From: Hirundichthys speculiger | Lineage: Eukaryota; Chordata; Actinopteri; Beloniformes; Exocoetidae | Length of the DNA: 64,000 nucleotides | Direction of reading: 5' to 3' | Assembly: GCA_018398805.1 (NCBI GenBank) | Contig: JAGFBZ010000006.1 | Coordinates: 806,001 to 870,000 of the forward strand | Part shown: piece by piece, positions 1 through 10,869 of the stretch | Position numbering within the stretch: position 1 is the first letter of the stretch | How the letters are laid out: the number at the start of each line of letters is the position of its first letter | Position numbers and translations under genes: made by a program | Notes under the pieces: model-generated | The model's input: the letters and a program-made list of their open reading frames with translations, nothing else | The model's database searches: none | Told to the model about the DNA's origin: nothing

Positions 1-159
1 TGGGTCTTAGTATTAGGCAAATGCAACCACAGACAAACAACGAAATGACTTTTTTCTCTGTGTCATTACTCTTTTGGTAAAAATGAAGCTAAAATTGAAA
101 ATTGTCACCATTTCTAGATACCCCCGTGATTAAATTAATCTTACGTCCATTTTTATCAG

Positions 160-470
160 CAATAACTTGAAGTAGTCGTTGACTGTATGGGTTCATCAGT
201 CACATTGTTCTGGAGGAGTTTTTGGCCCATTTTTGAGCATGCAAGGTCTCAAGGTCCTGCCACAAGGTTGAGGTGATGCCATTACACAGTCTTAATTCAT
301 TCATTCATTCATAATTTTTTTTTTCAAGCCATTCTGCTGTAGATTTGCTGCTGTGCTTTAGATCCTCGTCCTGTTCCACAGCCATTCTTTCATGTTTTAG
401 TTGTCAGCCCGATGGTTTAACATCTGCATCGAGGATACTCCAGCGTACAGAAGATCTCATGGTTGTTGTA
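160..470 (-). mobile_element. Tc1/mariner remnant (terminal part)
   Basis: Segments such as CACATTGTTCTGGAGGAG, CAAGGTCCTGCCACAAGG, CTGCTGTAGATTTGCTGCTG and AGATCTCATGGTTG follow the order of a degenerate Tc1/mariner-type element common in teleosts, whose transposase would read on the minus strand. No open frame survives. It is the same family and orientation as the copies at 10870-11780 and 18740-19130. The family is recognised from memory of its consensus, so the exact edges are uncertain. Confidence 0.55.
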
Positions 471-2562
471 ATCCCTTCAGGGTGCCCAGGTCAATAATAA
501 CTTTTTCACATGACTGGAGATTTTCACAAAGGTTTTTGCAATTCGTCTCTCATTTACACAAATACTGATACAGTGCTTCTCCTTAAATACACTGCCCCAG
601 GGCAGCCTGACATGTGGAGGGGCTGATGATCGGACCACCGATCTTCCTACTGAAGTTCTACCACCTGAGCCACAGCCTCTGCTACACCAACCCAGAGGAT
701 GCGTATACATATGATATATGTATATATATCATATATATAATTTATTTATTTTTCTTTTGCTCAGAATTATAAGATCACTGTCACAACTTACCTTCGTGTT
801 CATACGTAGATGTGTATGCACATAGAATAGCAAGCGATAAAAATCATCACTAGAAAGCCACAGTGACTTTTAGCTTAGAATATACTTCTTTTTCTTGTTT
901 TAAATCCATGTATGTGTGTTTGCATGCATGTTCGTGCGTTTGCATGCCCACCTATGGCAGTGAGCGCAACAATAAGATGATTGCGTATCTTTTCCACTAA
1001 AAGTGTGTTTGCGTTTAATCAGGAGACAGAGTTACCACTTCCCCCAGGGAGCCAATTAAAGCTTAATAAAGAGCCTGGCAAACAGAAAAACACAGAGAGA
1101 CTGTACAAATAACAGAGGGGGAAAAGCAGGAGAGGAGGGAGGAATGGTAGAAGGGCAGAGAGGAGTTGAGAGGAAGGGAACAAGATGGATGGATGTAGTC
1201 TGTGATACAAAGAGGAGCGAAGCAGCGAGGTAGAGAATGAACAGTGGGAGGGGAGATGAATAGAAGATGTCAGAAATAGTAGATGATTGGAAGGTAGAAA
1301 GAGACAAATGGGTGTGTGTGTGTGTGTGCGTGTGTTGTGGTGACGCTTTTAGGAAGCTTCTGCAGAGGACTAGAATTCCTATATAGGTCAATGAGGGTGC
1401 TGCAGTGTGCCAACACTGCCAGTTTGTGGTCACAGTGACAGACTGATACCAGTTCTGAGTGAACTAATAGATCCTTCGGTCACTTCGCTCAACACGCTCA
1501 TGTATGTTTCAGTACTGGACATGTCGGATGTTGTTACTTGGGTGGAACAAAGTGGAAAATGAACAGAAATGGCCAAATCTCTTCCTTTAAAGCAGTGACA
1601 TTAACAAATCTTTTGTAATGCGTGTCCACGTGCCCTTTGTTGCAGTGCAATAAAACAAACTGAGCTCATGCATATCATCTGGAAATTTTAGAAATCATAT
1701 GACATTTCTTAAAAGTGCTGATAATTAGGTACATGTTCTGATGTTCTTCTCTTGATACCACAGTTGTTTCATAATCAGGCTCCATGTGCTACTTGGTGTC
1801 ATTGTATGTGTCAAAGGGACACAAGTAAAAGTCCGCCCGGGTTCATGCCAGCTGTGCATACACTGTCACAGCAGTGCATTTGCTGTCAACAGAGGCCTTT
1901 TATGTAAACCATAGTTGGCGGTTCACCAGTTGGAACCCCGAGACCAGTCACGTGCAGTTTTTGAAAATAAAACGGGAAACAGGAAAGCTATGTTGTTAAT
2001 GTCTGTGATATAATACGTGCTCAGTGGAAGCACAGCGAAAAGTGTGTTGTTGCTGATGTGAGGTCAGTGTGATAAACCAAAACATGTCACGGCTGTCTGT
2101 TCTGCTGAGAAGCAAGTGTGCGTGAGAAATGGACAACACGGCAAAATGCTAAATGGTGCACTGCTGCAGCCCAGTTTGAGCCACGTCTGAGGCGTGCAGC
2201 CGACCTGAATGCTTTTCTGCTCTGCTTTACTGCCGTGCAAAGTGGACCAAAGGAAAGTAATTAGTTAAGCAAAGTGAAACAGAAGAAAACGATTGCGATG
2301 GTTTTGGGTGGAAATGGACACAAGCTGCTGTGTCTTAATGATACCGGAGAGTTTAAAGTCCGTGAGTGCATGTCCTTGAATACAACTGCAAGAGGAGTGC
2401 TTGTCCCAGATCAGTTGCCTCCTGAGTGAAAGTGGGTTTTCATAGAATAAAAGCCTACTTTTGAAAGAGACACAATAAAAGCCAGTTTGGGGTTGTCTAA
2501 AATGCATGTTTACAAGCCACAGTCCTTCTGGGAAAAATCTTAAATTAGAACCTTTTACAAGT

Positions 2563-2596
2563 CACATCAGATGTACGTTCACATCAGATGTACGTT
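2563..2596. repeat. Tandem duplication of a 17-base unit
   Basis: CACATCAGATGTACGTT occurs twice back to back with no mismatch, followed by CAC as the start of a third unit. It lies within an AACS intron. Confidence 0.85.
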
Positions 2597-3026
2597 CACA
2601 GAGGTAGGAAGAGAAAGCGTTTAAAGAAAAGAACATCATTCCCACTGTGAAACTTGGAAGAGGCTCAGTCATCTGATGGGACTGTTTTTGCCGCGTCTGG
2701 CACAGGATGCCTGAAAGTGTTCACTCCGTTTCTTTGAAGCGGGGCTGCGTAAGGTATCCGAAGTCGCTTTGAAACAAAACCTGAGAGAACTGGCACCGCA
2801 CAATTCAAAGCTCATGATTCACAATATCTTCAGAAATGAATGCTAATAAAACATGTTGTTTTTAGTGAATATCCAAGGTCATAAATGTAAAAAAAACAAA
2901 CAACACCAACTATTGGGCATTGGCTTTATAATGAAACCACAAATGCACCCTTGGGGGAGGAAAGAAAAAAAAAATCATTGGCGCCACTCATTAATATTCA
3001 GTGTCTGCTTCTCTATTCACTTCCAG

Positions 3027-3140
3027 GTGGCACTGATATAGTCTCCTGCTTCATGGGTCAGAACCCAACAGTTCCAGTGTATCGGGGAGAGATCCAAACA
3101 AGGAATCTTGGCATGGCTGTGGAGGCCTGGAGCCCTGATG
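3027..3140 (+). CDS. aacs: AACS exon (first one in window)
   Basis: The acceptor is ...CACTTCCAG at 3026 and the donor is GTGAGA from 3141. The exon opens with the last two bases of a Gly codon and ends with the first base of another Gly codon. It encodes [12 protein letters not shown] and continues to AVEAWSPDG, a stretch around the substrate and nucleotide pocket in the core domain. The incoming phase shows that a further upstream exon exists. None was found in 1-3026, so it should lie left of the window. Confidence 0.93.
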
Positions 3141-6100
3141 GTGAGACGGCGTGTGCATGTTCAGAGTGGGTGAACTTCTCAGCAATTTCAGGCTTCCTTT
3201 TCCTTTTTTTTTTAAAAAGATTCCCTTCAGTCACTGATTATGAGCTGTCAAGTTGTTAAAAAAAGTTATAAGGAAAAGTAATCACAAACAAATCGAACCC
3301 CCCCTTTTTGCTTCTGCAGCAACAGAACAAGACCGTTGATGAAAGTGTTTTCTGCTTGAATAAAAGTGTTTCTATAGCTGAAAACTTTCTGAAGCATAAG
3401 CAACTATCTTTGGATAAATACAGATATAATAGAGAGGAAAGCAATATTTTTTATTAACAATCAACAAAACCCTTTTTTTCCTCTCTTTTCTCTTCTGCTG
3501 GGATTCTTCAGAGCTGTCAATATTATTTCTCATTGATTTTTTTTTTTTTGTAGCCCATGGTTCCCCAGCTCCCTCCTGCAGGCTGCACTGGCAAGTCTCT
3601 ACCGCCTCAAAGGGAAACTGGACTGGGGGATGATTTAAAGGCAGTTTTGTAGGAAGAGTTTGGGATTATTTTAGCCGGTCTCTAAGCTCATAACACCACC
3701 CTGAGGGGGGGAGGTTAGGGCTGGGTAAAACCGCACAGCGAAACGCACCGGGGCTCCCTGAGGGTTGCGTGTGCGTTCTCTGTCTATGTACGAGCGCGCC
3801 CAGGTGTGTGGATGTGTTGTCGTGAAGTACACCTGAAAAACTGGTATTGGTCCTTAAAAGAAAAAAAAAAGTAAATGGGATGTGTGTGTTTGGGTGTTAA
3901 CAGGTAAGCCGGTGTGGGGAGAGAGCGGGGAGCTCGTCTGCTTGAAGCCAATCCCCTGCCAGCCAACTCACTTCTGGAATGACGAGAATGGAAGCAAATA
4001 TCACAAAGCTTACTTTTCTAATTTCCCTGGTAAGTATAACGTCTGCATATTCACATAAAAACCCACCACTTAACACATTCATCACATACACAAAGAAATA
4101 CTTGTGTGATATAATACATTTACAGAAAGTGCCCCAGGAACAGATTTTGCTTTATGAAATAGAATTTGTCTTCTTTAGCCGTGTGTGGATTTTTTTATCC
4201 CTTGCATTATGTTTTTATAAAGATCATTTTTTAATTTATTTGTCAATTAGTAAGACTGTTCTGAACTCTGTTCTTGTTTTTTAGGGGTGTGGGCCCATGG
4301 AGACTACTGTAAAATCAACCCGAAGACTGGAGGCATTGTAATGATGGGCAGAAGGTCAGCCTTTAATGTTTTTCACGTACAGCAGGGCAAAAGGTGGCAA
4401 ACAACATTATTTTTCAGTGTAGTTTTAAGTGATTTCTTTTAAAAATATTTCGATACCATTTTTATCCCTTCCGATACTGATTCTTCAGTTGTTGGTATCG
4501 GCCCATACTGACTACCGATCCAAGTATGATATTAAAAAAATTGCAAAACATTGCCTAATTATCATCGTTGTAAAACATGAATAAATACAGCAAATCCAAG
4601 CCATTTATGTCTATATTCATTTCCAAATAGAACAGTATAAAACAGCATTGCAAAATTAAAAAGTATTTCTTTTTGCTGGCAGAGTAACTGAAGTAACCAG
4701 TAAATAAATCATTAAATACAAATTACTTGGTCTTGGTTGGTGCCTGAGCTTCTGTACTCGATATCGGTGCCGGCATTTTCGGCAGTATCAGAGCAATTTC
4801 CGATACTGGTATCAGAATCAGAACAACACTAATTTCTTTTTGGTACCATGCAAATAGATAGATTTGCTAGTAAAAACCTCATCGAAAACATAAGCCGGTT
4901 AGTTTGAACCGTTACCAAACACAGAAATGTGTTTCAGTGTCTTCTTGATATGACGTAATACAAATAATATTTACAAAATACAGATGTACAGTTAAAGAAA
5001 CTGAGCTGCAGAGAAAGACTGAAACAATGTTCTGGAGGATTCTACAATCACCAGATTAATTGGTGTCAAGTGAAACTGTCAAAAAAAAAAGAAGCATCCA
5101 CCAAAGAGTTTGCAAGGAAGTATCAAACTCCATCAAAAAGTCTCAGATCAAATCTCAGTTTACTAGGGACAGACCTGGAAACCAGATCGGATGTGCATGA
5201 CCTTCAAGCCTATAGGAGCACTGTATAAGAAACCATAATGCGACCGAGTTCACTACATCCTTATGGGCTTTGCAGTACCATGGGAAATTATCGTCACTCA
5301 ACACAGTCCATCGCTGCCTCCATATAAGAAGAGGTGGTAGGAGGCCATATATCAACTCTGCTCAGAAATACCACAGTGTTTTCTGGGCGCCAGCTCACCT
5401 CAGAGAAAAAAAACAGTGGACATGTGTTCTGTGGTCAGATCTGTCCACGTTCCTTTTCCTTTTGGGAAAAATCAGCATCCGATTCTGCGTGCCAGAGACG
5501 AGGGAGAGAGCATCCAGGCTGTTATCAGGAAAAGATATAAAAACCAGCATCTGTGCTTGTGTGTTTAATGTGTAGATGGATCAGTACCCATGGCATGGGT
5601 GACTTGCATACGTGTGAAGGTACCATTGAGATTTATATTGATATTTTGGAGACATATGGTGCCATCAATGTGACGATGCTTCCCAGGAGTTCTGCGGTTA
5701 TTTCAGCAGAACAATGCCAGCCCTCATTCTGTCCCCTTGAAAATAGATGGTCCATGATGAAACACAGGATCCTGTTACTAACAGAGACCACTGGGCAGCC
5801 GAAGTTTGTAGTCATCAAATATGGACAGTTTTCTTTTGCAAAGTTGCAACAATTAACATCTGCAAGTCTAAAACTAGGTTTGAGTATGTTTTTTAAAATG
5901 CAAAGGAGCAAGTCATTGATGTTTGATATGTTACTATGCAAGTGTGGAGGCGTTAGCTTTAAATGCTGAACCTGTGTTTGTTCTGCAGTGACGGTACGCT
6001 GAACCCCAACGGAGTCCGTTTCGGGAGCTCGGAAATCTACAACATTGGTGAGTCTTAAAGTTTACGGGTGTAATAGGGTCTAATGGAGGACAAAAGCAGA

Positions 6101-6843
6101 GGACAAGGCCATTTTTGTGAGATTCGGTTGACTCATTGTCCTCAGCAACAATAGCAGAAGCCGTCCAATCATACTGCTGCGATAGTCCTCAACAGACTTT
6201 AATCCTAGACAACAGAAAAGTCAAAAGCAGAATTTCATTTTGCTGCAGGAACAGTGTGATTCTTTTCCACATACTGACTTTGTTTTTTCTTCCTTCTTTT
6301 TCTGTCTTTTCCGTTCCATCATCCCTTCTTCCGTTCGTGCCTCCCATCTGCTTTCCTCTCGTTTCCTTTGTGACCTTGCTCTCCTCTCTGTCTTCTTCTC
6401 TCTTCTCTCTGCAGTGGAGGCCTTTGAGGAAGTGTCCGACAGTCTTTGTGTCCCTCAGTACAACGCAGACGGAGAGGAGCGAGTTATTTTGTTTATAAAG
6501 ATGGCACCTGGGAAGGCCTTCTCTCCAGAGCTGCTGACGAAGATTAAAGGAGCCATTAGAAAAGCTCTGTCGGCCCGGCACGTGCCCGCCCTGCTGCTGG
6601 AAACCAAAGACATTCCCGTAAGTCGGATTATTCTCCCGCCGTCGTCACAGCCGCAGAAGTCAGTCCTGCGTTGAATGACGGCCTTTTCTTTCCGTCCCCC
6701 TGCAGTACACCATCAGCGGTAAGAAGGTGGAGGTGGCCGTGAAGCAGATTATCGCGGGACGGGAGGTGATGCAGAGGGGAGCATTCTCCAACCCCGACTC
6801 GCTGGACCTCTACAAGAACATTCCCGAGCTGAAAAACTACTAG
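3027..6843 (+). CDS. aacs: Acetoacetyl-CoA synthetase, C-terminal 235 residues in six exons (5' exons outside window)
   Basis: AACS is a cytosolic ANL-superfamily ligase that activates acetoacetate to acetoacetyl-CoA with ATP and CoA, feeding ketone-body carbon into sterol and fatty acid synthesis. The coding pieces 3027-3140, 3904-4029, 4285-4354, 5989-6047, 6415-6617 and 6706-6843 total 710 bases. They join in phase through GT-AG junctions and end in TAG. The product reads through [67 protein letters not shown] and [15 protein letters not shown], which I recognise as AACS. HGDYC and [21 protein letters not shown] match the A7/A8 hinge region of adenylating enzymes. The SGKK segment is the A10 motif with the catalytic lysine that acts in adenylate formation. 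The family is about 670 residues, so roughly the first 435 lie upstream. No frameshift or stop interrupts the part seen. Confidence 0.95.
3141..3903 (+). other. AACS intron
   Basis: GT-AG intron of 763 bases. It contains T-rich and homopolymer tracts (3209-3220, 3537-3550) and nothing else recognisable. Confidence 0.85.
3904..4029 (+). CDS. aacs: AACS exon
   Basis: The acceptor is TTAACAG ending at 3903 and the donor is GTAAGT from 4030. It encodes [18 protein letters not shown] and then [26 protein letters not shown] is the typical A6 motif of acyl-adenylate-forming enzymes, and the WND segment is characteristic of the AACS/ACS group. Length is 126 bases, in phase with both neighbours. Confidence 0.94.
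4285..4354 (+). CDS. aacs: AACS exon
   Basis: The acceptor TTTTTTAG ends at 4284. The donor is GTCAGC from 4355, weaker than the GTRAG consensus but with a canonical GT. It encodes [20 protein letters not shown]. The GD pair corresponds to the A7 motif, whose Asp binds the ATP ribose. The two final bases AG complete a Ser codon in the next exon. The intron upstream is only 255 bases. Confidence 0.93.
4440..4835. mobile_element. Nonautonomous hAT-like MITE (GATACT/TATCGG ends)
   Basis: The left side has TTCCGATACTGATTC and GTTGGTATCGGCCCATACTG. The right side has CGATATCGGTGCCGGC, TTTCCGATACTGG and TATCAGAATC. This mirrored set of TATCGG/CCGATA words around an AT-rich core is typical of a teleost hAT MITE family. 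No ORF is present and target duplications could not be fixed. The family name is recalled, not searched. Confidence 0.5.
5080..5900 (+). pseudogene. Decayed Tc1-like transposase
   Basis: Plus-strand frames retain Tc1 transposase blocks: [31 protein letters not shown], then after frameshifts [13 protein letters not shown] and QQNNASPHS, then [14 protein letters not shown]. The first catalytic Asp (WSD) is kept. The second (normally QQDNA) reads Asn, and the segment between the second block and the final PxEN block, including the usual SPDL, is deleted. It is therefore inactive. It sits in an AACS intron and ends roughly 90 bases before a splice acceptor. Confidence 0.85.
5989..6047 (+). CDS. 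aacs: AACS exon
   Basis: The acceptor TTCTGCAG ends at 5988 and the donor is GTGAGT from 6048. It encodes [18 protein letters not shown], the A8 hinge motif where the C-terminal domain swings between adenylation and thioesterification. The exon is 59 bases with split codons at both ends. The preceding intron (4355-5988) is enlarged by two transposon relics. Confidence 0.94.
6048..6414 (+). other. AACS intron
   Basis: GT-AG intron of 367 bases ending in an unusually long C/T-rich tract (about 6270-6412) before the acceptor. No other feature seen. Confidence 0.85.
6415..6617 (+). CDS. aacs: AACS exon
   Basis: The acceptor follows a long pyrimidine tract and ends CTCTGCAG at 6414; the donor is GTAAGT from 6618. 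It encodes [17 protein letters not shown], then the [13 protein letters not shown] strand and helices up to [15 protein letters not shown]. This is the alpha/beta C-terminal domain of the ANL fold. It ends on a complete codon (phase 0). Confidence 0.95.
6706..6843 (+). CDS. aacs: AACS last coding exon with stop
   Basis: The acceptor CCCTGCAG ends at 6705, closing a short 88-base intron. It encodes [18 protein letters not shown] and ends NIPELKNY followed by TAG (6841-6843). The first Lys of SGKK is the expected A10 catalytic lysine. The C-terminus runs to the expected family length. Confidence 0.95.
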   Translation, partial: YTISGKKVEVAVKQIIAGREVMQRGAFSNPDSLDLYKNIPELKNY

Positions 6844-7978
6844 AACTGAGACTTCACAGAACTGGGGGGAGAAGACCTGCAAATGAGAATCCCCTGATAC
6901 GCTCAGTTTTAAGCTAACTTTATCTAAATCGAGTTAGGGCAGAGGTACATGGCAGGGGAACATTACAGAGGTGCTCATGAGCTTTATGTTGGCATAAGAA
7001 AAAAAAAAAAGAGGAAATAACAACAAATGATATATTTGTAATACATAGATGGTATGAGGAAGACGAGAGACTTTGAAAAACAGGAATTATACTGGTCCAC
7101 ATAGGCTAACTTCCATTAACAGCTGCTCCGCGTCTGTCGTGTTGTACAAGTAAACATTAACCTGATCTACCCTTTGGTAGTTCAGTGCTTGTGAATAAGC
7201 TCATGCCCTAAAGCTGACAGTGGAAAAGTCAAGTGTGGCCCTGAGCGTCTTTGCCGTGATTTTTTTTATCATCTAGTGATGAACCGTGTCTGTCTGTCAC
7301 CTGTCTCGAACGCTCAGTGAAATCCACGGAGGTTTGCTGATGAACGCACACAGACTCCTCTGATGAGCCTCCTCAGCTGGGACTCGTGTCACCCACGAGC
7401 TCAAGTGAGTCGAGCACCTTAGAGGGCTCCAACACGTCATTTAGAGTTTACCCGAACGAGCTAGGGATCTAACGTAAACCAAACTTGAAGAACAAGTCAA
7501 CATTATTGATCTCTTACATTTTCAGTGATCAAATCTGAACGTTTAGTTTATCTTTTTTTTGTTTTTTAATAATTTCCATTTTATTCCAGCCACTGTACTG
7601 AGCGACTGATAAATGTGGAGCTCTTGGAGCGATGGTGTCATAAGTCAAACTGGCCCTTATTTATCATAGGAACAGTTATATCGAGGTCGAGATATCAAAG
7701 CGTGTAAATATTCATTTCACCGCTGCAGCCTGTATTTGTCAGTTACATGTTTTCATGTTTTGAAACACGTACTCTCTTCGGTACAGCCTGTTCTGGGCTT
7801 TTTACATGGGAAAAAAAAAAATTATTTATCACTACAACGCATGGGAAAGGATCATTAATGCTATTATGCTATTAAAGATGAACTGCAGTACATTTGGTCA
7901 CAGAAACGTGCCAGGCAGCAGTGTAAACTGTGGACGACATCACATTTGCAAATGCAAGATAATAATTCTTGTCATACA

Positions 7979-7984
7979 AATAAA
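7979..7984 (+). terminator. Candidate AACS poly(A) signal
   Basis: AATAAA in an A/T-rich context about 1.1 kb after the AACS stop. A following GT-rich element is weak. Confidence 0.4.
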
Positions 7985-8188
7985 AATTCAGAAAACATTG
8001 TTTTCTCACACATCGTGCTCTGAATCGAAAGCATTTTCTTACATTCGTCGTGTGTTTTCCTGAGTAATGCATCACTAGGAAACGCCGTGCATGAATGCAG
8101 ACAAATCAATCACAGAAGTGCAGTTCATCTTTCATGGCATATTGGCTTCTTAGGTTCAATCAATTTCTTATTTTTTTTTTGTTCAGGG

Positions 8189-8355
8189 GTATCCTGTGGA
8201 GTTTTTGATCAGGAGTAGCACCATGCAGATGAACAAAGCTCTGCAATCTCTTGTTGCACTAAACAGTATGTGTCAGGTCATTTTCATTATTTTATTTTAT
8301 TTTTATTTTTTTATTGCACTGTTCTGAAGAACAGAAAATAAAACTCCACAGGGTA
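8189..8355. repeat. 167-base unit bounded by 17-base inverted repeats
   Basis: The left arm is GTATCCTGTGGAGTTTT (8189-8205) and the right arm is AAAACTCCACAGGGTAC (8339-8355). They are inverse complements with one mismatch. An AATAAA at 8337 overlaps the right arm. It could be a small MITE or a stable RNA hairpin in the 3' UTR. Confidence 0.7.
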
Positions 8356-8510
8356 CATCTAAAGTCTATAACTGCACTTGTTCTTTCATGGAGACTGGAA
8401 GCTGGAAACTGGGATCATAATTGAACAAATGCAAACTTTGCACTTTAGTACTGTACGTGAGGTAGTATTTATGTTGAAACTGATGAAACAACGATCCATT
8501 CTGAAGCTGG

Positions 8511-8538
8511 TTTTTTTTTTTTTTTTTTTTTTTTTTTT
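8511..8538. repeat. Poly(T) tract, 28 bases
   Basis: Uninterrupted T run seen directly. It could be the reverse of a retroposon A-tail. Confidence 0.9.
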
Positions 8539-8860
8539 CTTTGGTACCAGACCTCTCATATACATGAGTTTGCAAAAATAGTTCTGGGTGTTGATTGTAT
8601 CTGGTTCTTCTGTATACATCTTTCGTGAATTGACCATGTTTTTTTTTAATTACTTCTTTGTTGCAGTGAGGTGTATAAAAACCATGAAATAATGAAAGTA
8701 TACGGATCATCTACACTACAGCTCGATGATTGTGCTCGCCGTTTAAGTTCCACTACGAGGTCACTTGGATTTTAAATGAATGCTTTTCCCGAACTTTCAG
8801 TGTTCAGTTCTTTGAGATTTTGTTTTTTGGAGTTTCCTGGTTGACTGCTTTCAACTACTA

Positions 8861-8866
8861 AATAAA
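8861..8866 (+). terminator. Candidate AACS poly(A) signal (distal)
   Basis: AATAAA about 2.0 kb after the stop, followed by GTCTGAAAG and GTCTCTGTGTCC, a GT-rich downstream context. Confidence 0.4.
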
Positions 8867-8880
8867 ATTAGGCCAGTCTG

Positions 8881-10869
8881 AAAGCAAACGTCTCTGTGTC
8901 CGAAAGCTTGAGCTTTTAATTCTTGTTGGGGATTAATAACATTGTTTTCCAAAGATAAATTTAAAAAACTCAGCTAGCACTGCCCAGATTTAGAGCACTT
9001 TTCTAGAGTCAAAGTGAATATTTATGCGACTTTGCAAATTATAAGACCCCAAGTCAGACTCATGCAATGTGTTTAAGGCAGCTAAAATCTTTTATGTCTG
9101 AATTTTTTCGCTCAGAAATTACTGGCAAATCTTAAAATATCTGGTATTGATTTCTTTTCTCATCTGCGCTGGGCTGCTTCACCTCTGGGCGTCTAGCCGT
9201 TAACCAGTTACATATGTAAGATATGAACTAAATATGCAATGGTTCCACAGCTGGAAGTGTGTATTGACCTCCTCACCAAAGAAATCTCAGCTTTAGGGTG
9301 AAGAATAAGGAACTGACAGTCTGGCGGTACAGAAGAAAAACTGTTTTTGAGTGTGTGTTGCAGCAACTTGGGTGTGTGTGTGTGTGGTTTGAATGTGTGA
9401 AAGCCACTCATTTTGACAGACGGCTCTTTTTAGAAATAAACTTTGCAGTTTTAAAGATGCTTCTAACCTTTACACAGTAAGTGTGAAGTCTCAGACCTGC
9501 CAGTCAGCCGAAACTTCAAAACCAAACCGAGGAAAATGGAAAAGTGAGACTTGGGTGAAGTCTAATTCCACTCTATTACACAGCTAAGTTATTTAAATTG
9601 TAATTGGTGAAAAACCTGGATGTTTGTATTTATCCTTAACTTTCTAATGGAGAAAGGAGGGTGGGGAGAAAGATTGTCCATATTGTTCAATATATTGAAC
9701 CATTAAATCTTTAGATACGGTCACCGTCAAATGTATATTGAAACTATCCGAACTAATAACAGGCTGTCTATTCTAACATGCCTGAATAATTGTTTCCTCT
9801 GCATCGGAAATGTGCTGCATTATAATGATTTTGCTGTTTAACTGGATTGTCTCATCCCCTCCTGTGTCTTTGTGCAAAAAAAAAAAAACACATGAGATGC
9901 CAGTGAGTTAGCTTCAGCAGTGCTGGTGATTAGATTTTATTACCTTTGAGCATAGGCTGATTAGCAGCTTCCCCCTTTGTGTCTTGTTATTATACTAAGC
10001 TTAATGCTGCTGGATTTGAAAATAACTTGAGCCTTCTTTTATCTAATTCATAGGGAGGAGGGAAAAAAAACAGAATTTGCCTCATGTGCTGGAATATAGT
10101 TGATAGAATATGGAAATAAAATATAATCAAGTGGCAAACGTCTGCTGTGAAAAATGCAGATGGCGTGGAGGAGGCAAAATGAGCCAAAAAGTTGTCTAAC
10201 ACTAAGTTGTGCCTTTACGATAAATGAAGGAAAGGATGTCACCTCAGGTGATAGTCTGAAGCTCATCCCTTCTGCTGTATCCACTTTAGGAGTCTTGTTA
10301 AATTAAACTGGCTCCCAAAAGACTCTTTCTCCATGAAGATCCTACATAATCCCACACACTGGCATGACGGGAGCAGTGACTTGGTGAATAAAAGAAAGCC
10401 ATAGATTCACAGTTTCAACAAAGCGCAAATTAAGTACAACTTGCAGTTTAGCAGCCACAGTGATTTGTGATGCATGAACATGAAGTAAGAACGCCGTCTA
10501 TAAATGCATGACAGTAACATTTAGAGTTATCGGTTTTGACTTTAATAAGTTTTTGAATAAGAAATCTGGAGTTTGAGAGGCTGAGAAAGAACATGGATAA
10601 AAAGGAATGATCATAATTGTAAACGTGGCACCAGTGGTAAACTCTGCCTCTGTGCTGGTGCGTTGGGAACGTTAGCAAATCACTGTTGAGTTCACTGCTC
10701 TGGAAGGTTTGCCACCCCATATTAAAGCATGATGAAATTAGAAGCGACATTTAAATGCTGGGGCATTAAACCAGCAAGCTGGAACCTACTGCCCATAGAC
10801 CTGCTGATGGGATGTTTCATCATATCACACTGGACAACAATGTGAGGCTGTGTTTTACAGTTATGTGTT
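8881..10869. other. Intergenic, nothing recognised
   Basis: AT-rich unique-looking sequence with a short (TG)n at 9370-9386 and small A runs. No exon, RNA gene or transposon could be supported. Confidence 0.5.

Larger units (their letters stand above)
1..3026 (+). other. Intron of AACS upstream of the first visible exon
   Basis: No coding exon was found here. The stretch holds a Tc1/mariner remnant (about 160-470), a short TA-rich patch near 708-745, a (TG)n run near 1313-1333 and a 17-base tandem duplication at 2563-2596. Its assignment as intron follows from the phase of the exon at 3027, which requires an earlier exon. Confidence 0.7.
4355..5988 (+). other. AACS intron with two transposon insertions
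   Basis: GT-AG intron of 1634 bases. Most of it is accounted for by a hAT-like MITE (about 4440-4835) and a decayed Tc1-like transposase (about 5080-5900). Confidence 0.85.
6844..8880 (+). other. AACS 3' UTR and flank
   Basis: There is no coding potential after the TAG. Candidate poly(A) signals AATAAA occur at 7979-7984, 8337-8342 and 8861-8866. Which one is used cannot be told from sequence. A small inverted-repeat unit (8189-8355) and a 28-base T run (8511-8538) lie inside. Confidence 0.6.
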
